From contig NC_081413.1 of NCBI RefSeq assembly GCF_030272615.1, positions 142,349,476 through 142,413,475 of the forward strand: a stretch of 64,000 bases of DNA, given 5' to 3'. The notes under the pieces are model-generated. The model had not been told where the DNA came from, searched no databases, and worked only from the letters and a program-made list of their open reading frames with translations. This DNA comes from Cryptomeria japonica (taxonomy: Eukaryota; Streptophyta; Pinopsida; Cupressales; Cupressaceae). The translations under genes were made by a program, and so were the position numbers. Below, piece after piece: positions 22,961-33,539 of this stretch (its first letter is position 1; every line of letters begins with the position of its first letter).

Positions 22961-23660
22961 CAAAACCAATTAGTCCCTCTGGACATAAATTAGAGACGTC
23001 ACATCACACACTCCAGACATTGTTTGTTTGTATTGCATACTCTCTATGTATTTATCACCCTTTAACACTTTCCTCTTCTTTTCTCCAATTGCTCTCTTCT
23101 AGGCAGTTGATGAGCTTGTTTCCATGTCATTCAAGATAATGTGTGCTTGCTTTCTTTTACGGAATTTAGTTGCACATGAGTCTTGAGCTTGTATCTTCTT
23201 CTTCTGCATGGATATAAATTTTAATTCACGCTTACATGATAATTAAATAAAATAAGCATTTGTAAAGAAAATATTTAGTCATTGGATGTTACATATATCT
23301 GACAGAAAGATCCTAGATCCAATTCTTGGAGAAAGGAAACATCATTGATAAACTTTTTTTCAAATAACACTGAATCAAATAAATTAAAAATGTTTCATGT
23401 AATTTTTAAAAGTAGAACTCATGCAATGCTTTCATGCACCAACGACAAAGTCATCTGACCCACAACATTAGGCATAATAGAAAAAATCACTATAATGGGC
23501 TATTATAAATAATCTATACAAAAATATGAAACAACATTAAATTACCATTACAAACCCATAAACCATCAAATAGTGAAAATAGATATAAATTTGTAAATGT
23601 CTCCCTACAAACACCACAACCATAACCAAAACAAAAAAAAATCTTACCCGCAAAAACTAA

Positions 23661-24159
23661 TTAGCTGGTGAGTTGCAAGTCTACAACATCTCTCAGATGA
23701 TTGAACCGTTTCTTAATTTTGTTCTTTTGATTAGTCAATGGATTTAGTTGCATGTACAAGTTTTCTATTTGAACCCTTTTGTTTCCTTCTGCATCATTCT
23801 TCATGTATATAGTATTGGATAGTTGTACAATTTGTGATGCTATAATATCTATGTGACCCTTAATATCCTTAGTATATTTAGGCCATTGCCTTTAAAACAT
23901 GTATGCTGCCACTACATCCTTTACACTTTTCTAAAAAAAAAATGATGCTTTCTTTCAGTTGGATATGTGTTGTTGCACATCTAATCACCAAAACTTCTAG
24001 TCTTTTCTCTTCCACCTTCTCCTCTACATCCTTCAAAACTTTGGCTTCCAATTTGAAAGCATGTTTCTTAAATCCATTAAGCGTCAATTGTATTTTTACT
24101 ACACTTGACAAAGACTCGTCCAAAAATACTTCTAGAAGTCCTTCATGAAGGACTTTCAC
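23661..24159 (-). pseudogene. Coiled-coil reading frame of unknown function in the CACTA element
   Basis: A minus-strand frame of 93 codons starts at 24159. It contains heptad-like acidic-basic stretches (KLEAKVLKDVEEKVEEKRLE) and a Cys pair (CKGCSG). After a frameshift near 23890 another open stretch continues to a stop at 23661 (KYTKDIKGHIDIIASQ and NQKNKIKKRFNHLRD). Both parts look like one broken helical protein of about 165 residues. It is not recognisable as TNPA or TNP2. It may be another captured host fragment. Confidence 0.4.
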
Positions 24160-24305
24160 TGCATCATTAATAAGTTATGATCCCTATATTTGAGACTTAA
24201 TAAAATTCTTGTGAGTAGAATGGTGAAGTTTATCACCCAAACAAATCATATGCAAGGGAGACAATCACTTAAGATCCATCTGATCTTGAGACATTGATCC
24301 CCACT

Positions 24306-24790
24306 TTAGCATGTCACATCCTAAATTGACAAGACTAGGATGCCTTAGGTGCCCTGGTGCTCATGATTGGGACCCAAAATATGACCCTCATTTCTTGCCT
24401 CATGTGTGAGAAAAAATTCAAACACTTTATGTATGATTAGGTATAAAAGGAAGCCTACCCTATCATTTGAAGGGGTCTACCTACAATTCAAGTGATCTCT
24501 TAATTATAAAATCAATTCAATTCCAAGTGAACAAGCAATCAAGCATTCATCAAGCATTGAAGGAGAATTCAAGTTAAAGCACAACATTCATGATCAACAG
24601 TCTACATGACATCCTAAAACCTTGTGTGAGGATTCAATAAAGATTCATCAAGGTATCATGTTCAATTTTAAGCATTTTTAGATTAGATCTATCCTTTTCC
24701 TCAAAAGGAAAACCTTATACTTCAAGGTTAATTCACAACCCGAGGTTTGACCTAGGAAAGCCCCCATCAACAAACCTATTTTCGTCATTT
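24306..24790 (+). other. Promoter-like segment, possibly a degenerate solo LTR
   Basis: The segment runs from TGTCACATCC to CATCAACA. A TATA-like GTATAAAAGG lies at about 24441 with CT- and A-rich DNA after it, as in many plant LTRs. I found no target duplication and no second copy in the window. Confidence 0.3.
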
Positions 24791-24867
24791 TGTGTGTAGG
24801 AAATTGATTCAGGAGTTACGTGTGAAGAATTTGGCAAAGAAAATGATGACAATCAAACTCAAATTTT

Positions 24868-25402
24868 GATGGCATGAAAAGCAGAAGAGTAGGCCAGTTC
24901 ACACCTCCTAGTCCGAAGAATTTTTGACAACCTTTTGATAGTAGATTTTGTATACCATCCTAATCCAAAAAGCATTCATTTTGTCTACATCCGACGGGTG
25001 GAGGATTTGGTCGATCTGCACCTCCTAGTCCCAACGATTCTACTTGAACACTCTGTCACAGGAGAAGAGATATGGCCTCTAGATCTACTAAGGAGATGCT
25101 TGCTATTAGTCGTATGATAAGAGAAAAGAGAAGAAACGTGAATACTACTAGCTAACAAGTTGTGTAATGTTGGGTGATTCATGCTGCATCATGGATTTCA
25201 TTGGCTAGCAAGTTGTGTTATGCTAGGTGAACCATGATAGAGAAGATTAGCAAACAAAACCATTTTGATGCAAGGCAATCCAAAGCAAAAGAGTAGGCCA
25301 ATTCACACCTCCTAGTCCCAAGAATTTTTGACAACCTTTTGATAGTAGATTCTATGCCCCATCTTAATCCAGAAAGCATTCATTTTGTCTACATCCAATA
25401 GT
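24868..25402 (+). repeat. Direct repeats of about 125-140 bp
   Basis: The segments 24868-24990 and 25262-25402 share AGAGTAGGCCA(G/A)TTCACAC, GAATTTTTGACAACC and AAAAGCATTCATTTTGTC with few changes. Between them a shorter pair repeats around CTAGCAAGTTGTGT (25149 and 25205). Confidence 0.7.
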
Positions 25403-25954
25403 CATTGCTAAAATCAATTTACAGTGTATTCATTTAGGGAACTTTCATAAAATATTCTCAAATTACACATCTTAAAAGGATCTTAAAATATTTATTGTTT
25501 ATAATGATAAGAATTTGGTTGTTCCATACACCTTCCTTTACTATTTTAAAAATATCATCAACAAAATATTGTGTAGTAGTAGTATGGAGTGCATTTCATC
25601 TATTTTATGCCCAAAGATTTCATCATACCACTTTCTTTTCAAAGGCACCCAAAATTTGATGTGTAGTTACCTCCAAAATCCCTAAAATACTCCTACTTCT
25701 ATATTTTAAATGTTTGTATTAAAATATCCATAACACCCCCAACATTCAATTGTTGTGTTGGTATATAAGAAATATATGCATATCAAACCTTATTCCTAAA
25801 ATCTTTATTTTTTGAAATCATAGAAACATTACATAATTTAAATGAAGGCAAGCAAAAGAATGTAGAGAGATAAAAAAACTCTATAGAGCAACTATTTTAC
25901 ATACCTCAAATACAAAATTGTAGGGTAGAATAATAAAAAATTAAAGGTAGTCAT

Positions 25955-26115
25955 TATGATGATTTATTTGAGGTCATTATGATGATTTATTTGAAGGTTC
26001 ATTTGAAGTTTCATAAGTTAAAGGTAGTCACTAACATATAAAGAGTGAATAAAGGTCATTATGATGATTTATTTGAAGGTTCATAAGTTAAAGGTAGTCA
26101 CTAACATATAAAGAG
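25955..26115 (+). repeat. Direct repeat around GTCATTATGATGATTTATTTGA
   Basis: The word TTATGATGATTTATTTGA occurs three times (about 25956, 25979 and 26059). The longer unit ending in AGGTAGTCACTAACATATAA occurs twice. This is a local tandem duplication inside the CACTA interior. Confidence 0.7.
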
Positions 26116-28460
26116 TTCAAATAAATTGAAGAGCTCGATGAATTGCCAGCATAGCATGAGGATGTATGATGTTAACAATAGCAAAATGATATTATGATGG
26201 TGGCAAAACTACAAAAAGTTTTGATCATGTTTTTATTGACCATGAAAGCAACCACCTTGAGCTCATGAATGAAAGGCATCATGTTGTAGAGTATCAACCC
26301 TTGTTGAACAAGGGTGTCACATTTTTGAGGCTCTATTAGTGTAAGGAGACATTTTGTGTATATGAAGTGGTTTCAATTAGCCATTTTGTGTATAAGTAGA
26401 GAGGAGAGGTCGATGTCTTTGTTTATTTGCCTACAAAACAATGAAAGGGGTCCTAATCAAGAAACACACACGTCCAAGCAAGGAGAGAATTTGTATTGAG
26501 GACAATTCTATGCAAGAAAGGATATCAAGTTATAGAAGATAAAAATCAACAAAGGTAAAGTGGATCCTTAAAAAAGAGGAACAATTGACAACTATTATTC
26601 TTGCTCCACAATGTAGAGACAAGAAGAACTAGGCTATTACGTTGCCTCCCAAGTATGATTGTACATGAAATCGTAGTACCTTGAATGACAATGAGCCCCT
26701 AATAGGTAATTAAGCTACTGATGTCATACAACAAGATAAAAACATAATAGGTTATAAATGTCATTTAGAAGGGATATGATGAGTGTATAACTCATTGTCA
26801 CCTATTATTTAAATGTTACTAGAAGTACAATAAGTTGTTGAATTTTAATCTCCAAATCATGACATTCATCTTCTTCATAAAAATGTAATGTATATTTCTC
26901 ATGAACCTACACACTTCATTGCACACATCCTAAATCATGTCCATTGCATCCATGTGTATAATTAAATGTGGTATTTAAATCATGTCTAGAGGAGTGTGTT
27001 CATTCATATTTTCAAAGTTTAAAGATCCTCAACCATCATCAAGACATGTGTTCGAAGAAGAGGTTGGAATAGATTTAGAAGAAGCTTGAATAATTGACAC
27101 ATAAAACTCCCTTGGGACTTCATATTTGGATAGAGGGACCTTATATTAAATTAAGGAAGGCATGAGAGTGATATATGTATTAGTGTAATTATTATACTTT
27201 TTGAATATTTATCCTTAGTATAATATTGGAAATAGTATCTTATACTAATTAGGGAGTCGTAATTAGGATATTATTTTCCCATTTTAGTTGTTGATCTCAT
27301 TATTTAAGACACAAATGATTTTCATCATTTCTTTTCTTTATGTGGAATATATCTAATGTAATTATTTATATTTTTAATACAAAAATAAATTTATTGTAGT
27401 AATCATGTGGTTTTTTAATTTTATCTCTTGTCTAAGAGAAAGTATTGAAGATCATAACTCTAACATGGCTTTATTTTGGATGAGTAATGTTGGTGTTTAC
27501 ATTGCCAAACTTGGGCATAGCTTGATTAGGTTCTTCAGACCTCTTCTTTCATTGTAATTTTGAGATAAATGCTTCAATTAGTGACTGTCTAATGTCTTGA
27601 AAAAATCAGTAGCATATCTCTTGGTAGTCAGCCTATGTAAAGATCCTATGATTGCATTGGAACTGGTTTATAATAAGATTTGAATGGGCTTGTAGCTGTA
27701 ATATGTTTTCAAAGGTTGCATGACATGTTTGACAAAATGTCAATAATCTAGTGAAGTCTGATTTTGATTCATTATTGTGACAGTCCATGTAATTTTACAT
27801 TAGCTACCTATAACATGTATTTATGACTGTCAATGAGGCATTTGTTTGATTTAGATATGAAATAAGAGGAATTTGAGGTTGCATCATCATACGCCCATTT
27901 TTTGAGGACTCTTGCAGATTTGACACCAAATATTCCTTGTTTTTCAGTCATCATTGGACAAGGGATATTACACAATCATACTAAATAGATTTCAAACCCC
28001 ATCATTCATATAGAGAATAACAAATTTGGACTCAAGAGCTTCTAGAGTAATTTTTGAGGTTAAATGAATCTATGAACAATTGTTTAACCATAAATAGTGT
28101 TTATTTACACTATGAATATTATTTGATGTTGTGATTAATGTCTTAGGCATGGACAATGTTGTAGGTGTGAATAATGTTTTCAAGTATGAATAGGTTTTTC
28201 TGGTAATGAAGAGATTTTATAGGGGCTATGAATAATGGTTTAAGCCTTGTGTAGTTTTTTCAGGTTTTTTTTGGTTGCCTAAAGGAATAGTTTCATGAAA
28301 ATAGACATCAATTGGGAATACGGTATCCAAATTCTAAAAAATAAATAGGCATTGGAATGTTGATTCTATGATATAAAACATGTACCCTAGCAATTGTAGC
28401 TACAACATGTAACAAAATTCCTCTATTATTCATCCTATGATAGATGTTCATGCCTTGTTC
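26116..28460. other. CACTA interior without recognisable features
   Basis: The sequence is AT-rich with no frame above about 60 codons and no clear repeat. I see no transposase similarity on either strand. Confidence 0.4.
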
Positions 28461-28464
28461 AAAA

Positions 28465-29060
28465 AATTCCAATTTCTGTGAGGCAGCTTGTCAAACAGTC
28501 GACGTGCCATTTCAAAGATCCCATTTTCACATGGGCTGGGGGATGTTGACAGAGCTTTACACCTGCACCCAGGCCAATGGAGAATCAGAAACATCACTAT
28601 CTGCAGGTGCAAAATAGATGGGTGACCGATACTAATTAATGAATTAAAGAAGGGGAATGAAGCCTATTGGTCTTTAGTCGAACACAATGATCACTGGGAT
28701 TGCACAAAATAGACCTTTTAAAATGCTTTAGAAATTTTCAATACTATGAAGACATGAACAAGGAATTCAAACTGCTAAAATTCCTCACAAAAATGGCATC
28801 TCATGGAATGCACGATATGCAAAAAGTAGATTTCTTGAAAATATTTTTGAAACCTTAACGCAAATGTACATAGTAGGTGTACAACTGAAATCCACAACCA
28901 TTGCCAAAACCCTCTTCGTACACATCGGAGATTGGAACTTTGGAATAGGGTCTGGGAATCAATCGAAACATTAAGGGAGATTTTCAGATGTTGTAGTTGT
29001 GAATGCCTTGGTAGATATGTCTGCAAAATGTGGGAGCATAAAACAAAACATATGAACTAT
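28465..29060 (+). pseudogene. Pentatricopeptide repeat (PPR) gene fragment captured in the CACTA element
   Basis: PPR proteins are plant organelle RNA-binding proteins built of 35-residue repeats. The best block is at 28981-29043, where FSDVVVVNALVDMSAKCGSIK matches the most conserved PPR-P/L signature (NALVDMYAKCGSI). Upstream, in other frames, NGISWNARYAKSR and VGVQLKSTTIAK correspond to the preceding repeat (the SWNAMI and VKPNSTTFA positions). Stops and shifts disrupt the whole. The arrangement suggests one to two repeats of a larger gene. A diverged copy of part of its 5' sequence (CCCATTTTCAC to GACAGAGCTTTACACCTG) occurs at 28521 and again at 29159. Confidence 0.7.
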
Positions 29061-29411
29061 TTTTTGAAAAAAAAATGTTCCCCAAAAAGGATGTTGATTC
29101 ATACGATATATGATTCATACCTAGTAGCATTGCCAATTCCATGAGCCGATCACATTGCTCCCATTTTCACACAAGCTGGATGATGTTGACAGAGCTTTAC
29201 ACCTGCCCTATTCTTGCATGAGCCGACATTGCTCCCATTTTTGCAAACCCTATTCCATGAACCGAGAATGCTTGGAGTTGGCATTAATTAGTCAAAACGG
29301 TTCACAGTTCATGCTTACTCTGGGCGGGAGTACGTTGTTGGGGTGACAACGTAGGAATGGGAAGAGGTCACGAATATGATTTGAAATGTCTTGCTCTTTT
29401 TTTTTTCTAAA

Positions 29412-29630
29412 GTAATGCCCGTTGTCGTCGGAATTTTGACGAACGCGGGCACTTTTTGTAAAAAAGCACAAATGTCATTGTCAATTCCTTCTCTGTCGAA
29501 AACATATATTGAATAGTCATCGGAATTCCAACGAATGCAGGTAATTTTAAAAAAAATAATTTAAATTTGTTCACAATATACCTTCTCCATCAGAAACCTC
29601 CGTCGGAATTTTAGGCCAAATGTATTAGTG
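29412..29630 (+). repeat. CACTA right terminus with subterminal repeats
   Basis: The words GTCGTCGGAATTTTGACG (29425), TCATCGGAATTCCAACG (29517) and CCGTCGGAATTTTAGG (29599) mirror those at the left end. The terminus reads CCAAATGTATTAGTG, followed by the target duplication AGA. Confidence 0.85.
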
Positions 29631-30114
29631 AGATGGAAAGGAGCATGCTTATGGCTAAGGGATTTCCAAATGAATTTTGGGGTGAGGTTGTAGTGACAAC
29701 AGTTTATTTGATAAATAGAAGTCCAACCAAGGTGGTTCATGACAAGATTCTGCAAGAGGCATGGTCTAAGTGCAAATGGATGATTGAGCACCTTAGAGTA
29801 TTTTGGTGTGTGGCATATGCTCATGTGCTAAAAGAGAAGAGGCAAAAATTCAATGACAAGGGTATGAAGTGCATTTTCACGGGCTATAGTGTTGATTCCA
29901 AGGAATATAGATTGTACAACCCCGTCACCAAGAAGATCATCATTAGTAGAGATGTTGAGTTATTAGGGAATGAGTCATGGAGTGGCTCGGTGGATACCTT
30001 TTCATCCACCTCACAAAGTGTGCCCATCAATGAAGATGATGATGAGTATGAAGACCAGGAAGAAGCTCCCAACAACACCCGACAAATCATGACAACTCTT
30101 GATGCAGACAGGTA
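29631..30114 (+). pseudogene. pol: Copia integrase, C-terminal part
   Basis: The frame resumes directly after the CACTA element with residues EMERSMLMAKGFPNEFW. These complete the helix that follows the integrase core. Next come AVYLINRSPT-like residues (VYLINRSPTKVV) and the copia GKE/GYS motif region (CIFTGYSVDSKEYRLYNP). An acidic linker (NEDDDEYEDQEEAP) ends the block. This stretch has no internal stop. Its precise continuity with 20692 is the best proof that the CACTA element is an insertion. Confidence 0.85.
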
Positions 30115-30340
30115 GTCAAGCAGACTATCACAAAATTCTCAGAGTTCAATGAGCACTCGATAGTTCAGTATAGCTCCTGAGAGCTCCTGACGAGTTCAAA
30201 TAGCTCCTCACAGAAACAGGTAGAAAGACAAGAAGCCAGAGGTAGCTAGAGAATCGGCTCCTGAATGCTCCCAATGGTACATATCAAAGTCTACATAGTA
30301 GAGTAGCAACAGTGGTGAGATTTCACACCCCACTCTTGCC
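30115..30340 (+). other. Linker between integrase and reverse transcriptase
   Basis: In copia this is the variable linker. Here it contains repeated AGCTCCTGA words and stops in all frames. Confidence 0.5.
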
Positions 30341-30346
30341 TCCCTA

Positions 30347-31317
30347 ATGCCAAAGAAGACCAAGAGTCTAAGGGAGATCTATGAAGGTGAAAGGTATGAT
30401 GATGGGTTTGATGAAAATGTGAACTTTGAATTATTTTCTCATAGTGATCCGATTTATTTTGACAATGCTATCAAGGAGGAGAAATGGTGTGAGGCCATGG
30501 ATGAGGAAATAGATGCAATAGAGAGGAATGAAACTTGGGAGTTAACTGATTTGCCTCCCAGCAAGCAAGTCATTGGGGTTAAATGGGTCTACAAGACCAA
30601 GAGCAATACCAAAGGCAAAATAGAGTGCCACAAGGTAAGATTATTTGTCAAGGGGTACCAACAACAGTTTGGGAGAGACTATGATGAGACGTATACCCCT
30701 ATTGCAAGAATGGAGATCGTGCAACTAGTCATAGCTATTGCAGCCCAGCACAAATGGAAGGTATTCCAAATGGATGTGAAGTTTTCCTTCCTTAATGGAT
30801 TACTAAAAGAAGAGGTTTATGTGGAGTATCCACTTGGTTATGAGGTTTCAGGTTATGAAGTCAAGGTATATAGGCTGAAAAAATCTCTTTATGGGCTGAA
30901 GCAAGCTCCACAGGCATGGTGCAACAAGATTGACTCATATTTGATGAACAACGACTTTGGCAAAGTGATGGTGAGCCCACTCTTTACATCAAGGTGGTTA
31001 ATGGTAAGATTATCATTGTTGTCTTGTATGTTGATGATTTAGTTTTTACTAGGGATGATGATTTCCTCATTGCTGATTTTAAAGAGACCATGAAAAGAGA
31101 GTTTGAAATGATAGATTTAGGTCTCTTGAGGTATTTTCTAGACACAAAAGTAAAACAAATGCATGATGGTATTTTAATTTCTCAAGAAAGATATGCTAAT
31201 GAGATCTTGAAGATATTTATAATGTATGGTAGCAAGCTTGCACCAACACCAACAACCATAGGTCTTAAGTTGAGCAAGGAAGATTGTAGTAGTAGCGTTG
31301 ATCTAAACCAGGTATAA
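30347..31317 (+). pseudogene. pol: Copia reverse transcriptase remnant
   Basis: The start of the domain is clear (WCEAMDEEIDAIERNETWEL), followed by IGVKWVYKTKSN. The first catalytic block reads FQMDVKFSFLNG, where the usual residues are DVKTAFLNG. SLYGLKQAPQAW follows. A frameshift near 30995 moves the frame. The catalytic YVDD motif is intact at about 31030 (LYVDDLVFT), followed by FEMIDLGLLRYFLD. Stops appear again after 31317. The enzyme is dead because of the shift. Confidence 0.9.
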
Positions 31318-31981
31318 GAGTTTGGTTGGAAATTTAATATATTTAACAACAACTAGGCTTGATATAATGCATGCAGTGAGTCTGCTTTCCACATTTATGG
31401 AGAATGCGAAGGACACTCATTGACAAGCGGGTAAGAGAATCTTGAGGTATGTGAATGTCACCAAGGGTTATGGTATTTGGTATAATGTTGTAAGTGATTT
31501 TAGGCTGATTGGTTACATAGATAGTGATTGGGTAGGAAGTTTGGATGATAGGAAGAGCACACTCCGGTATGTGTTTCATTTGGGTTCAGGTGTAATCTCA
31601 TGGGCTTCTAAGAAGAAACCCATTATTTTCCTATCAACAGCTAAGGCTGAGTATATAGCAGCAAATGTAGCAACATGTCAAGCTATTTGGCTGAGAAAAA
31701 TCTTAGCAGATTTGACGGAAGAACAAGAGAATGGAAAAATGATATTTTGTGACAATGTTTCATCAATTGTATTGAGCAAAAACCTTGTGTTTCATAGAAG
31801 AAGCAAGCACATTGAAATTAGGTATCACATTATTAGAAGTTTAGTTGATAATGGTGAAATGAAATTGGCATTTTGCAGGTCTGAGCAGCAACTAGTAGAC
31901 ATTTTCACCAAGCCATTGGCCAAAGATAGATTTGAGCACCTTAGGAGAAATCTAGGTGTAGCCGATTTGAATTTTGATTGA
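31318..31981 (+). pseudogene. pol: Copia RNase H remnant
   Basis: After a degraded stretch the frame resumes at 31442. It shows the RNase H signatures GYIDSDWVGSLDDRKST, SWASKKKPIIFLSTAKAEY and IFCDNVSSIVLSKN. It then runs through HIEIRYHIIRSLVDNG to the normal C-terminal HLRRNLGVADL and a stop at 31981. The 3' LTR starts 3 bases later. The catalytic Asp and Glu positions in these blocks look present. It is separated from the reverse transcriptase by stops and a frameshift. Confidence 0.9.
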
Positions 31982-31984
31982 GTG

Positions 31985-32353
31985 TGTTGGAATTATTTAT
32001 TGTCCCCAAGCCTAGACAACCGCCAATGGATATCTCGTCACCTTCTTGTCAGAAGAGAGAATGTTGTAGTAGATCAAACTAGAAGAGATTGACTTTGGGA
32101 TCTCCATCCAACAACTACTGATGAGAATCAAAGAGAAATTATTGTGGTAGATGTGATTTTGAATTGAAATTTTGGGGGGGATTTTGAATGGACAGAAAAG
32201 AGACAAAAGGAGAGAACATTCTCCAATCATTAGAGTTCAGAGAGAAGAAATCTCTAGCAGAGAGAAGTGCATCTCTAAAGTGAGTGTAGAGAATAGGAAC
32301 AACAACAACTTGTGTGTTTGTTTGTCAGTTGAGAAAGGCAGCTCCTGACTGTA
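31985..32353 (+). repeat. Copia 3' LTR, piece 1
   Basis: This starts TGTTGGAATTATTTATTG and matches 17901-18270. It is cut after CTGACTGTA by the 11.35-kb DNA transposon and resumes at 43704 with TGTATGGTGTGTC. Confidence 0.9.
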
Positions 32354-32382
32354 GGGTATGTGCAGGATCATGGTGGCCAAAA
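32354..32382 (+). repeat. Left terminal inverted repeat of the 11.35-kb transposon
   Basis: It starts GGGTATGTGCAGG and ends GGCCAAAA. It matches the complement of 43675-43703 at 24 of 29 positions. Confidence 0.8.
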
Positions 32383-33197
32383 CAGGCCCTTAAGTGGTAA
32401 TGAAATTTTAGAAAAATCAGAGTTAAGCAACTTGACATGAAAATTTGAATAAGTTGTAAAGAGAATATATAGAAAATTGAATGTAGTTTCTAAGCTACTA
32501 GTTGTTTTTTGGAAAAAAAAATCCTATTTGATGAAAATTTCAAATTTCAATGCAGTGGTACTAAAATTTCGGGAAAAAATAAGAAGTAGACGTATGTCTG
32601 ACCACCCTAATCACAATCAAATCTTAATATTTTTTTATAATATTTATAATATAAGTATTAGACTCATGTCCGGATGTGACATATTTTTTTTAAATTTTTT
32701 ATGAATTAAATAATTATTTATGATTTTTTTACTATAGCTTTTCAGAAATTCAGAAACTCCTACGTCTGACCACCTTAACTTGGTCAAAACCTTATGAATT
32801 TTTTATTTTTTTTAATTTTTCCCTATAGTAGACAAAGCATAGGATGTGACGCATGTTTCGGTTTCAAAAATGTTATACCATTTGAAAATTATGAGTGTTT
32901 TTAAATTAGTATATCAATCAGGACTATTGTCAAAATTCAATTAGAAAATAAATAATAATTATTTACTAAAGTCAAAATAAGACAAGCTTTATATTGTTGG
33001 AAAGTGGGAAAATCCTTAAAAAACCCTTTTTGTTTTATCAATTTTGGCTACAAAAAAAGTCGTCAGCCACCAGTGTAAAGTCTGGAAAACCAGGGAATAC
33101 TGAGAAACACATTTTTTCAGTTGACTTTCCAGGCTTGTAACTTCCAAGCCTAATACCAAAGCATTCCCGAGCCAAAATTTGAAATTTGAAAATTTGA
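32383..33197. other. AT-rich subterminal region
   Basis: There is no coding signal. The word TACGTCTGACCACC occurs twice in related form (32590 and 32761), beside similar AT-rich DNA, so this is a weak local duplication. Confidence 0.4.
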
Positions 33198-33399
33198 AGT
33201 ACAAAAATCGGATATCAGATAAAATTGGAAATTGGATTTTATCCAATATCCAATTTTTGTACAAAAATTTGCAGTCCCCGATGAATTTCCTTTGCCACCA
33301 TTTATGAAGTAAACTGCCACATTGCAAAAATCCTATATCTGATTAAATCGGATATCGGATTTTATTAGTCATATTTTAAAGAGGGAGAGAAGGAGAGGG

Positions 33400-33452
<53 letters not shown>

Positions 33453-33487
33453 GGAGAGAGAGAGAGAGAGTGGTGGGGAGAGAGGGA

Positions 33488-33539
<52 letters not shown>

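Larger units (their letters stand above)
21018..23472. repeat. 1.2-kb inverted repeat (hairpin) built from a DRM gene fragment
   Basis: The left arm (21018-22227, 1,210 bp) and right arm (22254-23472, 1,219 bp) are reverse complements separated by a 26-base loop. In a 118-base stretch aligned by eye (21481-21598 against 22874-22990) I count 9 mismatches, so about 92% identity. The loop continues the DRM reading frame of the left arm, so the left arm with the loop is the original copy and the right arm the inverted duplicate. The arms begin 325 bp inside the CACTA terminus. An RNA crossing this region from either side would fold into a near-perfect duplex of about 1.2 kb. Confidence 0.92.
20693..29630 (+). 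mobile_element. CACTA (En/Spm) DNA transposon, non-autonomous, carrying host gene fragments
   Basis: The element starts CACTAGTACATTTGG and ends CCAAATGTATTAGTG, so its terminal inverted repeats begin with CACTA. The flanks show the 3-bp target duplication AGA (20690-20692 and 29631-29633). Removing the 8,938 bp rejoins the copia integrase frame. Subterminal copies of a GTCGGAATT-type word lie within 320 bp of the left end and 220 bp of the right end, as expected for transposase-binding sites. I find no TNP2-like transposase, so movement would have needed another element. Its cargo is a DRM methyltransferase inverted repeat, a PPR fragment, a minus-strand coiled-coil frame and assorted repeats. 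Confidence 0.92.

Noticed and set aside
21018-23472. Two independent DRM captures in opposite orientation
   Set aside because: The arms have the same end points and a short loop that continues one reading frame, which indicates a single capture followed by inverted duplication.
24306-24860. A complete LTR retroelement inside the CACTA element
   Set aside because: Only one promoter-like segment is present, with no partner LTR, primer-binding site or coding remnant. It is listed only as a weak feature.
20693-29630. An autonomous CACTA element
   Set aside because: No TNP2-like transposase blocks could be found on either strand over 8.9 kb.
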